A DNA stretch of 64,000 bases from Candidatus Gastranaerophilales bacterium. Lineage in GTDB: Bacteria > Cyanobacteriota > Vampirovibrionia > Gastranaerophilales > Gastranaerophilaceae. Positions 45,079 to 55,208 of this stretch are shown here, in pieces. Both the position numbers and the translations under genes were made by a program. The first letter of the stretch is position 1. Every line of letters starts with the position of its first letter. The notes under the pieces were generated by a model. It saw only the letters and a program-made list of their open reading frames with translations, did not search any database and had not been told where the DNA came from. The stretch lies in assembly GCA_944322725.1 (NCBI GenBank), contig CALUPU010000004.1, positions 62,001-126,000 on the forward strand, given 5' to 3'.

Positions 45079-46785
45079 ATGAATAAAGCAATTATTTATG
45101 TTAGAGTTTCGACAGAAGAACAGAAAAAGAAAGGGTATAGCATTGCTGGACAAGTTCAAGAGTGTACAATCTTTGCACAACGTATGGGGTATGAAGTAGC
45201 GAATATCTTTACAGATGAAGGTAGAAGTGCTAAAGACCTCAATCGTCCAGAATTACAAAGAATGTTAAAGTACATTAAAGATAATCACAAATCTATAAAT
45301 GCACTTATATTCTGGAAATGGGATAGGCTTTCTAGAGGAGAAGACAGTGACTATATCGAGTTAGAAAAGATTTTTAAGAAATACAATGTTATTCCATTGT
45401 CCACGATGGAAAATAATGACGATACACCAGAAGCTGACTTAACCAGAGGAATTACAAGAGTTACAAGTAAGTATGAATTAAAGAAAGACTCACAACGTAC
45501 AAAAATGGGAATGAAGCGTAAAGCTAACGAAGGACACTTTCCAGGAAAAGCACCTATTGGTTATATTAACGTTAGGGATGAAGATGACAGAGGGTATATC
45601 ATAGTTGATGAAAAAATGAAACCTCTTATTAAAAACATCTTTAAGTACTACGCTTCTGGACAGTATTCATTTGAAAGTCTTGGAAACAAGATGTATCTTG
45701 AAGGATTTAAGAATAAATATGGCAAACCATACCCAGCCAGAAAGTTCGAAGAAATCTTAAAAAATGTATTCTATGTTGGTAAATTTAAATGGGCAGGTGA
45801 ACTATATGATGGTAAACACGAAGCTATTGTTGATAATAAACTATTTTATAGAGTACAAGATATGTTTAAAAAGACAGATAAACCAGTACAGAATGACAAG
45901 AATTTCACTTATAGCAAATTAATAAGATGTGCAGATTGTGGACGTGTTTTAACCGCAGAAACACAACGTGGTGGACACAACAGTGGCAACTATGTATATT
46001 ATCACTGTGGCAACAAAAAGTATCATAAAACTCTAAAAGGAATGAGCGTACGTGAAGAAGCGATTGACATTGCAGTACAAACAATAATTGGAGCAATAGA
46101 AATACCTGCTGGTATTGTACGCAGGTTAAAACAAAAAATATTAGATTGTCTTGATGAATTATACTTTGTTGAGAATAGATTGATAAATTCTAGAAATCAA
46201 AGACTTAAAGAACTTGAACAACTTATAAAAAAGAGTTATGAAGACAAGATACTAGGTAAACTACCAGCTTCATTTACTGATGAAATGTTTAATCAACAAT
46301 ATGAGGCTTGGATTAAAGAACGTGATTTGATTACTATAGAAATTAAAGAAAGCAATGACATTAACCGTACAATCTACAAGAATATTGACCTTATTATTGA
46401 CTTCTGTAATCATATTCCAGAATTATATATTAAATCAGATTTGGACAATAAACGCACAATGTTACGCTTGCTTATTGAAGAAATTCTATATAATCACATT
46501 GACAAAGAATTATCTGTGAAATTAAAACCAATTTTTGAAGCTTTAAGAATGATTAAAGACGCTTATAGTGCAGATAAAAAAGTTCGAACCCTTGAAAAGC
46601 CTATTACATCAGAGGTTTGGGAATATCTAGAAGAACAAGTAGAACAATTAGTAAATAGTAAAGTTCGAACCCTGAAAACCCTTATTGTTCCTAACAAAAA
46701 AGGAGCCGAAGCTCCTAATTTGATAAATGGGGCGGATGATGGGATTCGAACCCATGTATATCGGAACCACAATCCGAGGTCTTAA
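45079..46785 (+). CDS. Large serine recombinase, integrase of the element
   Basis: The 568-residue protein begins with the serine recombinase domain: IYVRVSTEEQKKKGYS with nucleophile Ser11, then FWKWDRLSRGED with conserved Arg residues. A recombinase domain (GMKRKANEGHFPGKAPIGY) and a zinc ribbon (CADCGRVL...YHCG) follow, then a coiled coil at about 350-420, as in large integrases of the phiC31/TP901 type. The last 17 residues (from GADDGIRTH on) are encoded by the antisense strand of tRNA-His, so the C-terminus depends on the insertion. AGAAAGG precedes the ATG. Confidence 0.93.
   Translation: MNKAIIYVRVSTEEQKKKGYSIAGQVQECTIFAQRMGYEVANIFTDEGRSAKDLNRPELQRMLKYIKDNHKSINALIFWKWDRLSRGEDSDYIELEKIFKKYNVIPLSTMENNDDTPEADLTRGITRVTSKYELKKDSQRTKMGMKRKANEGHFPGKAPIGYINVRDEDDRGYIIVDEKMKPLIKNIFKYYASGQYSFESLGNKMYLEGFKNKYGKPYPARKFEEILKNVFYVGKFKWAGELYDGKHEAIVDNKLFYRVQDMFKKTDKPVQNDKNFTYSKLIRCADCGRVLTAETQRGGHNSGNYVYYHCGNKKYHKTLKGMSVREEAIDIAVQTIIGAIEIPAGIVRRLKQKILDCLDELYFVENRLINSRNQRLKELEQLIKKSYEDKILGKLPASFTDEMFNQQYEAWIKERDLITIEIKESNDINRTIYKNIDLIIDFCNHIPELYIKSDLDNKRTMLRLLIEEILYNHIDKELSVKLKPIFEALRMIKDAYSADKKVRTLEKPITSEVWEYLEEQVEQLVNSKVRTLKTLIVPNKKGAEAPNLINGADDGIRTHVYRNHNPRS
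46701..46716. terminator. Hairpin inside the integrase gene, at the right border
   Basis: AGGAGC-CGAA-GCTCCT lies in the coding sequence of the integrase, twelve bases from the 3' end of tRNA-His. On the minus strand the T-rich bases after it make it a likely terminator for the tRNA. It mirrors the hairpin outside the left core. Confidence 0.55.
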
Positions 46786-46804
46786 CCACTTGACGACACC
46801 CGCC
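46728..46804 (-). tRNA. tRNA-His (anticodon GTG)
   Basis: On the minus strand GCGGGTG pairs with CATCCGC, with the extra G at -1 opposite C73 as required for histidine. The anticodon loop TTGTGGT reads GTG. The T-arm has GGGTTCGAATCCC and CCA is encoded. Its 3' end is the attachment core of the element. Confidence 0.95.
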
Positions 46805-46841
46805 ACGTTCTTGATTATTTAGTTTTTTAAGTTTTTTGCGT

Positions 46842-46904
46842 GGTTCCGTCTCGGAACCATAATCTATAACAGCGAGGTCTTAACCACTTGACGACACCCG
46901 CCAC
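46842..46904 (-). pseudogene. Broken 5' half of a second tRNA-His
   Basis: A 31-base stretch (46874-46904) is identical to the 5' end of the real gene (46776-46806). It is followed by an eight-base insertion and a changed anticodon stem-loop (GATTATGGTTCCG, G34 to A). The T-arm and acceptor end are missing. It lies between the promoter and the working gene. Confidence 0.75.
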
Positions 46905-46919
46905 AATTGTGCTAAAGCA

Positions 46920-46948
46920 AATATATCAACAAAAAAAAAGTTTTTCAA
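46920..46948 (-). promoter_or_regulatory. Promoter of the tRNA-His locus
   Basis: TTGAAA and TATATT are 17 bases apart on the minus strand, before the broken half-copy. The real tRNA is thus probably cut from a precursor that also holds the half tRNA. Confidence 0.55.
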
Positions 46949-47006
46949 GTCTTTTATCAAAAATATTATTCTTAACTTTTATGTAATGATACTTTACAGC
47001 TAACAT

Positions 47007-47046
47007 ACCCCAAAAGGATTGAGGTTTAACTCAATCCTTTTGGGGT
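47007..47046. terminator. 17-bp perfect hairpin
   Basis: ACCCCAAAAGGATTGAG and its complement enclose GTTTAA, 20 bases after the stop of the FK-motif gene at 47066. No T-run follows on either strand, so it may be a 3' stabiliser or processing site more than a simple terminator. Confidence 0.6.
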
Positions 47047-47065
47047 GGCTGCACTCGCTGTCTGA

Positions 47066-48067
47066 TTAATTTGTTTTTAGATTTACACCTACTCTGTGGG
47101 GTTCATTGATTTCTGCAACAAAGTTGCTTGAATCCGGGGTTTGGAATATTACAGTTGCTTTGTATTTTTCTGCACAACGTGTTAGTACAGCTTTCATCCA
47201 TTCTGTAACTTTAAATTCTGTATCCTTTGAAACAAGCTTGTCCATACCTTTTACTTCTATCAGGGTTCTGTTTCCTGTTTCATCGAATTTTTCTTTTGCA
47301 TTTTTTAGTGCGTCATAAAAGTCTTTTTGCATTTTTGCGGTTTTGTCTTCGTTTACTGTTGCAAAGTATACACCGGATTGCTTTCTTGCAAAGTCTACAA
47401 ACTGTTCGCCTTGTTCTTTGTTACTGCCTTCTATCATAATTGCGTTTGGTATGACTGTATCAATACCTTGTCTTTCGTCTTCTATACAGTTAATGAATCC
47501 TTTTTGCAATTTATCCAGATTTTTGTATTGCTCGAGTTCTCTTTCTTGTTTGTTCATTATTTTTTTAAGCTTATTTAATTGTGTTTCTTGAAATTCTTCT
47601 TCTTTAGCTCTTTTCATATCGCAAATCAGTGTAGCAACACGTGCAGTTTTAGCATCTATTTTGCCGTTTTGTCTGGCTTTTCTTATGTAGGCTTCTGTAG
47701 CACTTATAGGCGAGTTTGCCAATTCCCATAGTCCCAGTGTACATGCATCCAGTAATATTCTCATGAATTCTGCGCCTTCTTTATTATCTATATAATTTTC
47801 TGAATCTAAATTACATAATTTTCCTAGCGGCGCTAAGAGCCAATTCAAGCCGTGAGATTCCATATAAAGGTCGCCATATTTATCACCCTTTTCATCTTTG
47901 TACATTTTTCTCCATTCATCGCCGGTCTGGTTGATAAAACGCTTTGCCAATTCTATTTCATCATCTTCATAATAACCGGACGGAAATTGTTGTCCTTTAA
48001 AATTTGGGCTTGAATATTTGTTTTGTTGTCTGTTGACCATAGGTGTTGAGATACTGTTTATTCTCAT
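47066..48067 (-). CDS. AAA-like paralogue lacking nucleotide-binding motifs, with FK motif (A)
   Basis: The 333-residue protein begins MRINSISTPMVNRQQ and has PNFKG at 21-25. The C-terminal 140 residues align with the AAA domain of the gene at 49177: GIDTVIPNAIMIEG at the place of the P-loop strand, NRTLIEVKGMDKLV at Walker B and EKYKATVIFQTPDSSNF at sensor 1. The P-loop Lys/Thr and the Walker B Asp-Glu are gone, so ATP hydrolysis is not expected. EFKVTEWMKAV is nearly identical to its neighbour. The middle is helical with a coiled coil. No ribosome site of great strength is seen. Confidence 0.75.
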   Translation of the reverse strand: MRINSISTPMVNRQQNKYSSPNFKGQQFPSGYYEDDEIELAKRFINQTGDEWRKMYKDEKGDKYGDLYMESHGLNWLLAPLGKLCNLDSENYIDNKEGAEFMRILLDACTLGLWELANSPISATEAYIRKARQNGKIDAKTARVATLICDMKRAKEEEFQETQLNKLKKIMNKQERELEQYKNLDKLQKGFINCIEDERQGIDTVIPNAIMIEGSNKEQGEQFVDFARKQSGVYFATVNEDKTAKMQKDFYDALKNAKEKFDETGNRTLIEVKGMDKLVSKDTEFKVTEWMKAVLTRCAEKYKATVIFQTPDSSNFVAEINEPHRVGVNLKTN

Positions 48068-48106
48068 ACTTTTCTCCCTTCTGTTTGTTAATCTGTATTG
48101 TGTATT

Positions 48107-49147
48107 TTATTTTTTATTCTCTTTATTGTTATTTCCAATCTGTTCAAAGAATTTTTTAATCTTATCTTTGCCAGCAACAAATATTCCGATAATAGCTACT
48201 AATATCGAGCCGAGTTTGAATTTTTTATTTTTAAATAATTTTGACTTACCTAAGTTTTTACTTGTTTCTTTTATTGTGTCTTTAGCCTCATTTTTGATAT
48301 GTTCAGTTTTTTGGGTAACATTTTTAGTAGTTTCTGTCAGCTTATCTTTTGTTTCGTTGAGGGCTGTTTCAGCTTTTTTGCCTGTTTCTTTAGCTGTTTC
48401 TTTTATTGCGGGTGCAATTTCTTCTATTTCATCAGCCACATAGGGTAGTTTTGTTAGAACATTAACACCAATTCTATGTGGTTCTATAATTTCTTCGATA
48501 AACTTTCCGGAGTCTTTTGTTTTGAAAATAATTGTAGCTTTATATTTGTCTGCACAACGTGTTGTTACAGCTTTCATCCATTCTGTAACTTTAAATTCTG
48601 CTTGCTTATCAACCAGTTTGCAAAAATCATCGAGTTCAATTAGAGTTCTTTTACCTGTTTTTTCAAAATTTTGCAAAGACTCTTGAAGTGCGTAGTACAG
48701 ACCTCTTTGAGCATCCGGGATAGTAGGCTGCTTGGGCACATGTTTATAATTCATACCTCCTTCCATATCTTTTACACTTTTAGCAAAATTAATGATATCG
48801 TCAGCAACTTTGCCGGAAGGGTCTTCAACCATAACACAATTGGGTATAATTGTATCGATACCCTTATGTTCGTCTAAAACCGGAAATATAAAACCGCTCA
48901 ATATATTTTTAAACCCCGGTTCGATATGTTTTTTAAGCATATTATTATCCATATCTTTCAAGCTTGGATATTCATCTAATAAAAGAGGTATTTCACAACC
49001 CCGAATCTGTATTTTCAAGGTTCTCCTCGCAGAAGAAAACTCATCAAATGAAGCTGATTTAAAAGACGGTGCTGTGTTGTTAGATGTAGTTTGTGTTCTG
49101 GTTCTGTAAGTTGTGGTGTTGTGGATGGGCTTGATAGTTATTGGCAT
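48107..49147 (-). CDS. AAA-like paralogue lacking nucleotide-binding motifs, with FK motif and membrane tail (B)
   Basis: The 346-residue protein has PSFKS at 27-31 in a Thr/Asn-rich start. The AAA-like core shows GIDTIIPNCVMVED, KRTLIELDDFCKLV and DKYKATIIFKTKDS, again without a P-loop. It is followed by an 80-residue Lys/Glu/Thr repeat helix (KETGKKAETALNETKDKLTE) of LEA or apolipoprotein type and one hydrophobic helix near the C-terminus (LGSILVAIIGIFVAG). The membrane tail is absent in paralogue A. It lies 29 bases after the ATPase gene and 39 before paralogue A, forming one operon. Confidence 0.75.
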   Translation of the reverse strand: MPITIKPIHNTTTYRTRTQTTSNNTAPSFKSASFDEFSSARRTLKIQIRGCEIPLLLDEYPSLKDMDNNMLKKHIEPGFKNILSGFIFPVLDEHKGIDTIIPNCVMVEDPSGKVADDIINFAKSVKDMEGGMNYKHVPKQPTIPDAQRGLYYALQESLQNFEKTGKRTLIELDDFCKLVDKQAEFKVTEWMKAVTTRCADKYKATIIFKTKDSGKFIEEIIEPHRIGVNVLTKLPYVADEIEEIAPAIKETAKETGKKAETALNETKDKLTETTKNVTQKTEHIKNEAKDTIKETSKNLGKSKLFKNKKFKLGSILVAIIGIFVAGKDKIKKFFEQIGNNNKENKK

Positions 49148-49176
49148 ATATTGCTCCTTATGTTGTTATTGATTTG

Positions 49177-50367
49177 TTAATTTTTGATGAATCTGATGTA
49201 ATCTTCTTTGTAATTTTTTATGAGTTCTTCATTCAATAGCTTTCTTTTATCAAAATCATTTTTAAGAAAATTTAATATATCTTTTTCTGTGTATAGTGTT
49301 AAATTTCTTTGAGATAATGAATCAATAATGGTTCTTACATGTGAATTGTTTAATGTACCATTTTCACTTTTCGCCCATTTTCGCATTTCATCAGCCAATC
49401 GGCTATAGTTTATAGGCTCTGCTTCACGCCCGTTTACATAATATTTGAGCACTTGAATCATATCTGTTTTTGACGGAGGGTCAAAAGAAACAAATACAGG
49501 GTTGATTTCTTTTATTTCTTCACCGGCTTTGCTGAGGTGATTGGTTGTACCGAAGAAGGTGCATTTGTATTTTTGAGAACAGTCTTTCAAAAAGTTGAGC
49601 ATTTTTTCTTTTATGCCCGTTTCCGGTGCCATATATGTAGTGAATTCATCTGAAAATAAGATGGTTCTTCCTTTTTCATTGAATTTGTTTTTTGTGTCTT
49701 CTGCAATTTTTAAAATTCTATTGAAAAATTCCTCAGGTGTTTCTGCAAAATCTAAATATTCAATCTCTGAAATATTACATCCCGTTTCTTCTGCTATGGC
49801 TAATGTTGATGTGGTTTTGCCGTTGCCTTTTGGTCCAAAGAAAAAGAAGGCACTCGGGATATCAACATTTTTACCTTCTTTTTCCAGCTTTATTTTTGAT
49901 ATAAAATATTCGTTTAAGATATTTTTCGTTTCATCATATCCTGCTATTTTCCCCATACCAAAACCTTTTACTGGTACAAAATGCGATTTGCTTGAGAGAT
50001 TTTTATTCGCTTGTTCAATAGTGCGACTATTGTTTTGGAGAGTAGCATCATTAACCGCTGCAAAAATTTCTTTGCTGAGATTTTTTAATTTTTCCATTAG
50101 AGCAGTTCTGGCTTGTTGTTGTAAGTCACCCTTTATTGCTGCAATTTTTTCAAATTGAGAATTTATCCTGTCAATTTTTTCTTGAAATACAGGGAGTAAT
50201 GCTTTATTATGTGCAAGCATTTCCGATAAATCTTTTAATGCTTTCCCTGAGTCATTCCCCAGACCTCTTACTGCTTTAAAAGACGGCGTGGACTGATATG
50301 ATAAATTAGTTTTATTTTTTTTGTATTGTAAGCTGCTTTGATTAATAGAGACGGCTTTTAGATGCAT
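49177..50367 (-). CDS. AAA+ ATPase with FK motif
   Basis: This 396-residue protein has PSFKA at 28-32, a helical region (40-125) and an AAA+ domain. Walker A is GPKGNGKT (178-185), Walker B is TILFSDEF (235-242, Asp240-Glu241) and sensor 1 is TTN (274-276). A C-terminal helical lid follows (SHVRTIIDSLSQ). It resembles chaperone-type AAA proteins rather than replication or protease subunits. It is the first gene of the three-gene operon and its only member with an intact ATP site, so it may drive assemblies containing the two inactive paralogues. The target is unknown. Confidence 0.85.
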   Translation of the reverse strand: MHLKAVSINQSSLQYKKNKTNLSYQSTPSFKAVRGLGNDSGKALKDLSEMLAHNKALLPVFQEKIDRINSQFEKIAAIKGDLQQQARTALMEKLKNLSKEIFAAVNDATLQNNSRTIEQANKNLSSKSHFVPVKGFGMGKIAGYDETKNILNEYFISKIKLEKEGKNVDIPSAFFFFGPKGNGKTTSTLAIAEETGCNISEIEYLDFAETPEEFFNRILKIAEDTKNKFNEKGRTILFSDEFTTYMAPETGIKEKMLNFLKDCSQKYKCTFFGTTNHLSKAGEEIKEINPVFVSFDPPSKTDMIQVLKYYVNGREAEPINYSRLADEMRKWAKSENGTLNNSHVRTIIDSLSQRNLTLYTEKDILNFLKNDFDKRKLLNEELIKNYKEDYIRFIKN

Positions 50368-50517
50368 TGAGAATCCCTTTCAATGTTTCGGATTTTCCAT
50401 ATTAGTATATGATGTAATTGAAAATTATTCAATGGAAAACGACTAATTTTGAAGTATTATTAAAATCGTAAATAACAGAGTATATATTCAGAAAAGATAA
50501 TTCAGCCAATATAGTAG

Positions 50518-50545
50518 TGTAAAATTTTACAAAAAATGATATACT
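50518..50545 (+). promoter_or_regulatory. Palindrome and -10 before the YtxH gene
   Basis: TGTAAAATTTTACA (50518-50531) is a perfect 14-bp palindrome, placed at the -35 position of a TATACT at 50540-50545. It lies in the gap shared with the divergent AAA operon and may be an operator. Confidence 0.45.
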
Positions 50546-50576
50546 ATTCTCACAGGTAATACAATAAGGAGACATT

Positions 50577-50888
50577 ATGTCAAAAGAGGATAATTCTATA
50601 AGCTTTGGTATGGGGCTTTTAGCAGGTATTTTAGGCGGTGTTGTTGCTGCTATCCTGTATGCGCCAAAATCAGGTGAAGAAACAAGAGAAGATATAAAAA
50701 ATTATGTCAATGACTTTGCTCAGAAGCACGCACCTGAGATAAAAGAAGCGAAAAAACAGGCTCTTGAGTCACTGGATATGATGAAGTATAAACTCGAAAA
50801 GCAGTATAACAAGATTAACGAACATATTAAAGCGAAACAAATGGCAAAAGCCCGAGAAATGGAAGATAAGTCCTACGACTTTAACTAG
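50577..50888 (+). CDS. YtxH-domain protein
   Basis: The 103-residue protein has one glycine-rich helix (MGLLAGILGGVVAAILYAP) followed by KSGEETREDIKNYV, the YtxH hallmark, and a long charged helix. YtxH proteins are small membrane-anchored proteins linked to envelope or general stress; their mechanism is not known. AAGGAG precedes the ATG. It is the first of three related envelope genes. Confidence 0.85.
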   Translation: MSKEDNSISFGMGLLAGILGGVVAAILYAPKSGEETREDIKNYVNDFAQKHAPEIKEAKKQALESLDMMKYKLEKQYNKINEHIKAKQMAKAREMEDKSYDFN

Positions 50889-50908
50889 AAAGATTCAGGT
50901 GAAATATT

Positions 50909-51268
50909 ATGTCTACAGCATTGACAGCCAGCCTTATACTGCTGGTATTTGTAATTATGGGGGCAATTATTGCCACAACCGTATATTTTGTTAAATTTTT
51001 AATACAGCTTACACTTCTTACTAAAAATCTTGATGATACAACTACCGTTGTAAAAGATGAATTAAAACCGATACTTGGTGAATTTAAGGAAACAATGGTT
51101 CATGTAAATAGCTTTGCTAAAAATGCTGATAACCAGATGTCGACAATAAAAAAAATTATCGCTACAATAATCGGCTTTTTTACGATGTTTGCAGGAAAGT
51201 TTAAGTTTTTACAGAGCAGCTTCTTTAAGGGCTTTTTATCTTCATTCAATCTTTTCAGAAGAAAATAA
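50909..51268 (+). CDS. DUF948-like membrane protein
   Basis: The 119-residue protein has an N-terminal helix (ALTASLILLVFVIMGAIIAT), then a helix pattern LTKNLDDTTTVVKDELKPIL typical of DUF948 proteins, and a second hydrophobic segment near IIATIIGFFTMFAG. DUF948 and YtxH genes are often found together. It follows the YtxH gene after 20 bases. Confidence 0.75.
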   Translation: MSTALTASLILLVFVIMGAIIATTVYFVKFLIQLTLLTKNLDDTTTVVKDELKPILGEFKETMVHVNSFAKNADNQMSTIKKIIATIIGFFTMFAGKFKFLQSSFFKGFLSSFNLFRRK

Positions 51269-51396
51269 TTAATATTTGTAAATATTGTACAATATACACC
51301 TGTCTTAGAGATTAGACAGATGAAAATCAGGGTACTTAATATAAATAATGTAGTAAATATTCGAGAATAATCGAGTTAGTCCAAAGGAGAATGAAT

Positions 51397-51660
51397 ATGT
51401 CAACAGGAAAATTTTTAGCAGGTTTCATAGTAGGCGGTGTGGTTGGAGCAGTAATGGGGCTTTTATTGGCACCTCAATCAGGTGAAGAAACGCGTGAAAT
51501 GCTTGCAAGAAACTCTGAAGAACTGAAAAATAAAGCAGAAAAAACTGTTAAAGAAATTCAGGGAAAAGCCGAAGATATTGTTTCCGATATGCAAAAAAAA
51601 GGTGACGATATCATGGAAAAAATTCAAACAATGATTAATTCCAAAAAAGAAGAAGCTTAA
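51397..51660 (+). CDS. Second YtxH-domain protein
   Basis: The 87-residue protein repeats the YtxH plan: FLAGFIVGGVVGAVMGLLLAP, then QSGEETREML and a charged amphipathic helix (KAEKTVKEIQGKAEDIVSDM). The ATG at 51397 is preferred, since AAAGGAG is eight bases before it and only two before the ATG at 51391. A 120-base gap suggests its own promoter. A bidirectional terminator follows. Confidence 0.83.
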   Translation: MSTGKFLAGFIVGGVVGAVMGLLLAPQSGEETREMLARNSEELKNKAEKTVKEIQGKAEDIVSDMQKKGDDIMEKIQTMINSKKEEA

Positions 51661-51680
51661 TCAAAAAATTGATTCGTAAA

Positions 51681-51716
51681 AAGAAGCCCGAATTATAACT
51701 AATTCGGGCTTCTTTT
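51681..51716. terminator. Bidirectional terminator
   Basis: AAGAAGCCCGAATTA and its complement pair over 15 bp around TAAC with a T-run after it. It separates the YtxH gene from the convergent oxidoreductase gene. Confidence 0.85.
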
Positions 51717-51735
51717 ATCTAAATATTGGACGGAA

Positions 51736-53124
51736 TTATCTGCTGCAGATTATCCTTGCTGCGTGTACACCGGATGCAGAGGCTTGAATAAGTCCTCTTG
51801 TGACACCTGCTCCGTCACCAATGGTGAAGAGATTTTTAACCTGTTCTGTTTCGAGTTCTTTAGTTAATTTTACACGTCCTGAGTAGAATTTAACCTCAAT
51901 ACCGTATAGAAGAGTGTATCTTGATGCTACACCGGGCGCAATTTTGTCTAATGCCTGAAGCATTTCAATAATTGCTGTCATCTGGCGGTAAGGCAAAACA
52001 AGACTCAAGTCGCCGGGAGTGGCACATTGCAGCGTGGGTGTAATGATGCTGGATTTAATTCTGTCAGGCGTAGAACGTCTTCCGTCTAATAAGTCTCCAA
52101 ATCTTTGTACAAGAATACCGCCGGAAAGCATATTGGCAAGTCTTGCTACATGCTGACCGTATGCAATAGGCTCTTTGAAAGGTTCTGTAAACCTTTCGCT
52201 TACAAGAAGCGCAAAGTTTGTATTTTGGGTTCTTTTTTCAGCATAACTGTGACCGTTTACCGTCGCTATACCGCTGTAATTTTCTGCAACAACTTCACCG
52301 TACGGGTTCATACAGAATGTTCTGACTTCATCGCCGAAAGTTTTTGAATGATAAACAAGCTTGGACTCATATAGTTTATCTGTAATATGAGAGAATACGG
52401 GTGCCGGCAGTTCAACTCTTACACCCACATCTACCGCATTGTTTACCATACCGATTTTATTTTTGGCAAACTCTTTTGTAAGCCAGTCTGCACCTTCTCT
52501 TCCCGGTGCAATAATCAGGTATTCTGCACGGATTTCGTCTCCATCCGAGGTTATAAAACCTTTTACCTGCTCATTTTCAACAATAAGGCTTGCCGCAGTT
52601 TTTTTATTTAAAATAGTTACATTTTTGCTTAAATAGTCCTGCATATTTTTTAATACACCAAGACTTCTTTCTGTACCGAGGTGTCTTACCGGTGAATGAA
52701 CGAGTTTTAATTCTGCAAGGGTAGCTGCGCGTTCAATATCAGCAAAATCGTCTTTATTTGTACCAAATACTTCTTCTGTTGCACCGAATTTAAGATAAAT
52801 ATCATCAGTATATTTTACGAGGTCTTCAACTTCCTGTCTTGACATGTAATCAAGAAGGTGTCCGCCCACATCCGGTGTGAGAGTGAGTTTCCCGTCAGAA
52901 AAAGCGCCTGCTCCGCCCCATCCGCATAAAAGACCGCATGTTCTGCAATTCATGCATTTTGGGACACCTTCTCTAAGAGGGCATTTTCTTTCTTCTATTT
53001 TTAATCCTTTTTCAACAATAATGACTTTCCAGTCAGGCTTGAGTTTCATAATTTCCAGAGCCGCAAAAATACCGGCAGGACCTGCACCTATGATAGCAAC
53101 ATTGTAGTTAGAAACAATATTCAT
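51736..53124 (-). CDS. FAD-dependent oxidoreductase (COG2509 type)
   Basis: The 462-residue protein starts with a dinucleotide fold (YNVAIIGAGPAGIFAALEI), continues with KCMNCRTCGLLCGWGGAGAFSDGK, a Cys-rich segment known from this group, and ends with LFTIGDGAGVTRGLIQASAS, the second FAD contact. Electron partners and substrate are unknown; the group is widespread in anaerobes. The ATG at 53124 is chosen because AAGGAAAG precedes it; the frame could start nine codons earlier without a ribosome site. It is divergent from gdhA. Confidence 0.85.
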   Translation of the reverse strand: MNIVSNYNVAIIGAGPAGIFAALEIMKLKPDWKVIIVEKGLKIEERKCPLREGVPKCMNCRTCGLLCGWGGAGAFSDGKLTLTPDVGGHLLDYMSRQEVEDLVKYTDDIYLKFGATEEVFGTNKDDFADIERAATLAELKLVHSPVRHLGTERSLGVLKNMQDYLSKNVTILNKKTAASLIVENEQVKGFITSDGDEIRAEYLIIAPGREGADWLTKEFAKNKIGMVNNAVDVGVRVELPAPVFSHITDKLYESKLVYHSKTFGDEVRTFCMNPYGEVVAENYSGIATVNGHSYAEKRTQNTNFALLVSERFTEPFKEPIAYGQHVARLANMLSGGILVQRFGDLLDGRRSTPDRIKSSIITPTLQCATPGDLSLVLPYRQMTAIIEMLQALDKIAPGVASRYTLLYGIEVKFYSGRVKLTKELETEQVKNLFTIGDGAGVTRGLIQASASGVHAARIICSR

Positions 53125-53238
53125 CAAAACTTTCCTTATTTTTCCATACAAAAAAATTTTACCTTAAACATTAAAAATTTAATATTATTTGATACAGATA
53201 TAAAGAAAATATTTACATCTTAAGAAATTCAGAAAAAA

Positions 53239-55198
<1,960 letters not shown>

Positions 55199-55208
55199 GC
55201 AGAATCCT

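Larger units (their letters stand above)
38519..46733. mobile_element. Integrated element of about 8.2 kb at the 3' end of tRNA-His
   Basis: The limits are the direct repeat AAATGGGGC at 38519-38527 and 46725-46733, the second of which is the 3' end of tRNA-His. AATTTG precedes both copies. Inside are a large serine integrase at the right end, a resolvase, a restriction-modification pair, a possible replication protein, a regulator and several small genes. No relaxase or capsid gene is seen, so it may be mobilised by another element. Gene spacing and promoter strength (several near-perfect sigma-70 sites) differ from the host genes around it. Confidence 0.75.

Noticed and set aside
38519-46733. 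Calling the element a prophage
   Set aside because: It has an integrase and small phage-like genes but no capsid, portal, terminase or tail gene.
46842-46904. A second functional tRNA-His
   Set aside because: It lacks the T-arm and the 3' acceptor strand and has an insertion beside the anticodon arm.
47327-47591. Several hydrophobic plus-strand frames opposite the AAA-like genes
   Set aside because: They are antisense shadows of lysine- and glutamate-rich coding sequence and have no ribosome sites.
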